A DNA stretch of 8,010 nt, taken from contig JARIET010000123.1 of the NCBI GenBank assembly GCA_031127185.1, forward strand, positions 1 through 8,010. The letters run 5' to 3'. The notes beneath the pieces were generated by a model, which saw only the letters and a list, made by a program, of their open reading frames with translations, had not been told where the DNA came from and made no database searches. This DNA is from Gemmatimonadota bacterium. GTDB taxonomy: Bacteria; Gemmatimonadota; Gemmatimonadetes; Gemmatimonadales; Gemmatimonadaceae. Positions 6,421-8,010 of this stretch are shown here, piece by piece. The position numbers were made by a program, and so were the translations under genes. Numbering within the stretch: position 1 is the first letter of the stretch; each line of letters opens with the position of its first letter.

Positions 6421-8010
6421 ATGGCCCGTCCCCTGCCCCGTCACGCAGTCGGTCGCTTGGTTCTCGCCACGGCGATTTTGTCCACGATTGGCGCCTCCGT
6501 TCCGGGGCAAGGTGCTGCGCGCCAATCCAAAGTGACCGTCACCGAAGGCACCTCGATGTCGGTCGCCGTATCGCCCGACGGGCGTACCTTGGCGATCGAC
6601 CTTCAGGGTGGGATCTGGACTCTGCCAGCTGGCGGAGGCGCGGCCAAGCGCGTCACCGACGAATACAACGATGCCCGCGAACCCGTCTGGTCGCCCGATG
6701 GCAAGTCGATCGCGTTCCAGGGTTATCGGGATGGGGGCTGGGACATCTGGGCGGTGAATGCAGATGGCACGGGCCTTCGCCAGGTCACCTCGGGGCCGTA
6801 TGACGACCGTGAACCCGCATGGTCGCGCGACGGATCAAAGATCGCGTTCTCGTCCGACCGGGGCGATGCCGGCAACTACAACGTTTGGGTGCTCGACCTC
6901 AACTCCGGCCAGTTCACCGCAATGACCAGCGATCGCGGCGACGACTTCATGCCCAGCTGGGGTCCCGGCGATCAGGAGTTGGCGTTTGTCGGTACGCGCG
7001 GGGGCGAGCAGGGCGTGTATGCCGTTGCCATCGGTGCACGTGCTGAGCGCCGCCTTGCCGGCGGCACGGGGCGCGTCGATGCCCCAAGCTGGGGCCCGAC
7101 AGGAACTCTCGTGTACCACGCCAGTGGAGCTGGCGCGAGTCGCCTCGAGATTGATGGACGGAATGTCACCGGCGGCGAAAATGCGTTCGCGTTCAAGGCG
7201 TCGTGGGCCTCTCCGACCGACTTCTACTATGTCGCCGACGGCAAGATCCGGAAACGCTCTGTAGGCGGCACGGCATCGGAGACCGTGGAGTTCAGCGCCA
7301 CATTCACCGTGACCACCGCCTCCTACGTGAAACGTCGTCGTGACTTCGATTCGCGGGCACCGCGTAAAGCGCTCGGCATCGTTCGCCCGGTGATTTCGCC
7401 GGATGGCAAGCAAGTGGCATTTGCGGCCGTGGGCGACATCTACCTAATGCCGGTTGGCGGAAAGTCCGTGAATGTCACGAAGGATCTGGCGTTCGACACC
7501 GACCCGGCCTGGTCCCCCGACGGATCAGAAGTGGCGTATGCGTCCGACAAGGGCGGCACGCTCATGAACCTCTGGGTGAAAAACGTTCGGACCGGAGCCA
7601 CTCGCCAGGTGACGCGGCTGACGACGTCGGCGCTTGGACCTACGTGGTCGCCCGACGGCAAGCGCATTGCCTTTCTCGATGTGGACGGTATTTGGGGACG
7701 CGCTACACCATCCGTGCTCGACCTGGCGAGTGGCGTTGTGACCAAGCTGTACGATCCGGTCTTTGCGCCGGGCAATCCCACCTGGTCGGCCGATGGGAAG
7801 CGCATTGCGATGGCCGTGCTCCGTCCCTACTCGACGCGATTTCGCGAGGGGATGAACCAGGTGCTCACCTTTTCATCGACCGCCGGAGCCGCCGCCAGCG
7901 CCGCTCAATGGTTCGAACCGATGAAGCATCTGTCGATCGACTCGCGCGTGGGAGGTGGCCCGGCCTGGAGCCCCGACGGTACGCGAATGGCGGTGATCTA
8001 TGAGGGCCTG
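6421..8010 (+). CDS. Secreted PD40/TolB-like beta-propeller protein, N-terminal part; probable amidohydrolase fusion
   Basis: The frame is open from ATG 6421 to the last base: 530 codons with no stop, so the 3' end lies outside. An N-terminal signal peptide is likely: Arg-rich start, hydrophobic LVLATAILSTIGAS at 13-26, cut probably near 32. The rest is a TolB/PD40 beta-propeller with blades marked by SPDG-type turns at 51-54, 91-94, 135-138 (SRDG), 326-329, 365-368, 410-413, 456-459 (SADG) and 517-520, each usually preceded by PxW. Between two groups of blades lies a spacer (about 230-315) with FSATFTVTTASYVKRRRDFDS. That spacer plus YSTRFREGMNQ (470-480) resembles the propeller half of large periplasmic proteins whose C-terminal half is a metal-dependent amidohydrolase. 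That half is not in view, so the fusion is inferred. Tricorn-like peptidase propellers and plain TolB-like proteins are alternatives. An in-frame GTG at 6412 is possible but adds only three residues before the signal peptide. Divergent from the permease gene. Confidence 0.8.
   Translation, partial: MARPLPRHAVGRLVLATAILSTIGASVPGQGAARQSKVTVTEGTSMSVAVSPDGRTLAIDLQGGIWTLPAGGGAAKRVTDEYNDAREPVWSPDGKSIAFQGYRDGGWDIWAVNADGTGLRQVTSGPYDDREPAWSRDGSKIAFSSDRGDAGNYNVWVLDLNSGQFTAMTSDRGDDFMPSWGPGDQELAFVGTRGGEQGVYAVAIGARAERRLAGGTGRVDAPSWGPTGTLVYHASGAGASRLEIDGRNVTGGENAFAFKASWASPTDFYYVADGKIRKRSVGGTASETVEFSATFTVTTASYVKRRRDFDSRAPRKALGIVRPVISPDGKQVAFAAVGDIYLMPVGGKSVNVTKDLAFDTDPAWSPDGSEVAYASDKGGTLMNLWVKNVRTGATRQVTRLTTSALGPTWSPDGKRIAFLDVDGIWGRATPSVLDLASGVVTKLYDPVFAPGNPTWSADGKRIAMAVLRPYSTRFREGMNQVLTFSSTAGAAASAAQWFEPMKHLSIDSRVGGGPAWSPDGTRMAVIYEGL

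Noticed and set aside
6366..6803. + strand frame starting at ATG 6366 as the gene in this place
   Set aside because: It is out of frame with the PD40 propeller, whose SPDG blades and signal peptide start at 6421 and run to the window end. The product here has no such features.
1..8010. tRNA, rRNA, CRISPR array, insertion sequence or prophage
   Set aside because: No cloverleaf, rRNA-like stretch, spaced direct repeats, transposase or integrase motifs, or terminal inverted repeats were seen on either strand.

Overview
The window is GC-rich and densely coding. It looks like chromosome from a free-living Gram-negative-type bacterium. Four of the six genes encode envelope or exported proteins: two lipoproteins, a secreted DsrE-like protein and a TolB-like beta-propeller protein. 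A fifth is an 816-residue inner-membrane permease of the orphan ADOP/MacB-like kind. ADOP permeases, PD40/TolB-like propellers of this style and LVIVD-repeat lipoproteins are especially common in Gemmatimonadota and Acidobacteriota. I lean to Gemmatimonadota, but this is inferred from gene families and not from any marker gene.

Layout. (1) Bases 1-461, + strand: the last ~153 codons of a transketolase gene, cut by the window edge. (2) Bases 462-550: a convergent gap holding a very strong stem-loop (490-529), the probable terminator. (3) Bases 551-3170, - strand: a two-gene operon. The promoter-proximal gene is a DUF305 lipoprotein; 13 bases after it comes a 645-residue LVIVD-type beta-propeller lipoprotein with a glycine/proline/arginine-rich insert. 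(4) Bases 3171-3257: an 87-base divergent intergenic region. (5) Bases 3258-3791, + strand: an exported DsrE-family protein. (6) Bases 3818-6268, - strand: the ADOP-type permease, convergent with the DsrE gene across only 26 bases and apparently without its own ATPase gene. (7) Bases 6269-6420: a divergent intergenic region with a plausible leaderless promoter for the permease. (8) Bases 6421-8010, + strand: the first 530 codons of a secreted PD40/TolB-like propeller protein that runs off the window. Its sequence style suggests the propeller half of a propeller-amidohydrolase fusion.

How they may work together. The best candidate for a functional module is the DUF305/LVIVD lipoprotein operon, possibly with the divergent secreted DsrE protein. 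DUF305 proteins carry paired His-His metal-ligand motifs. The propeller has four histidines in or next to Cys-containing loops. This suggests a metal-dependent, possibly copper-dependent, envelope system with a possible link to sulfur chemistry. That is a hypothesis from motif reading. The transketolase, permease and PD40 protein look like unrelated neighbours. No RNA genes, CRISPR arrays, insertion sequences or phage genes were seen.
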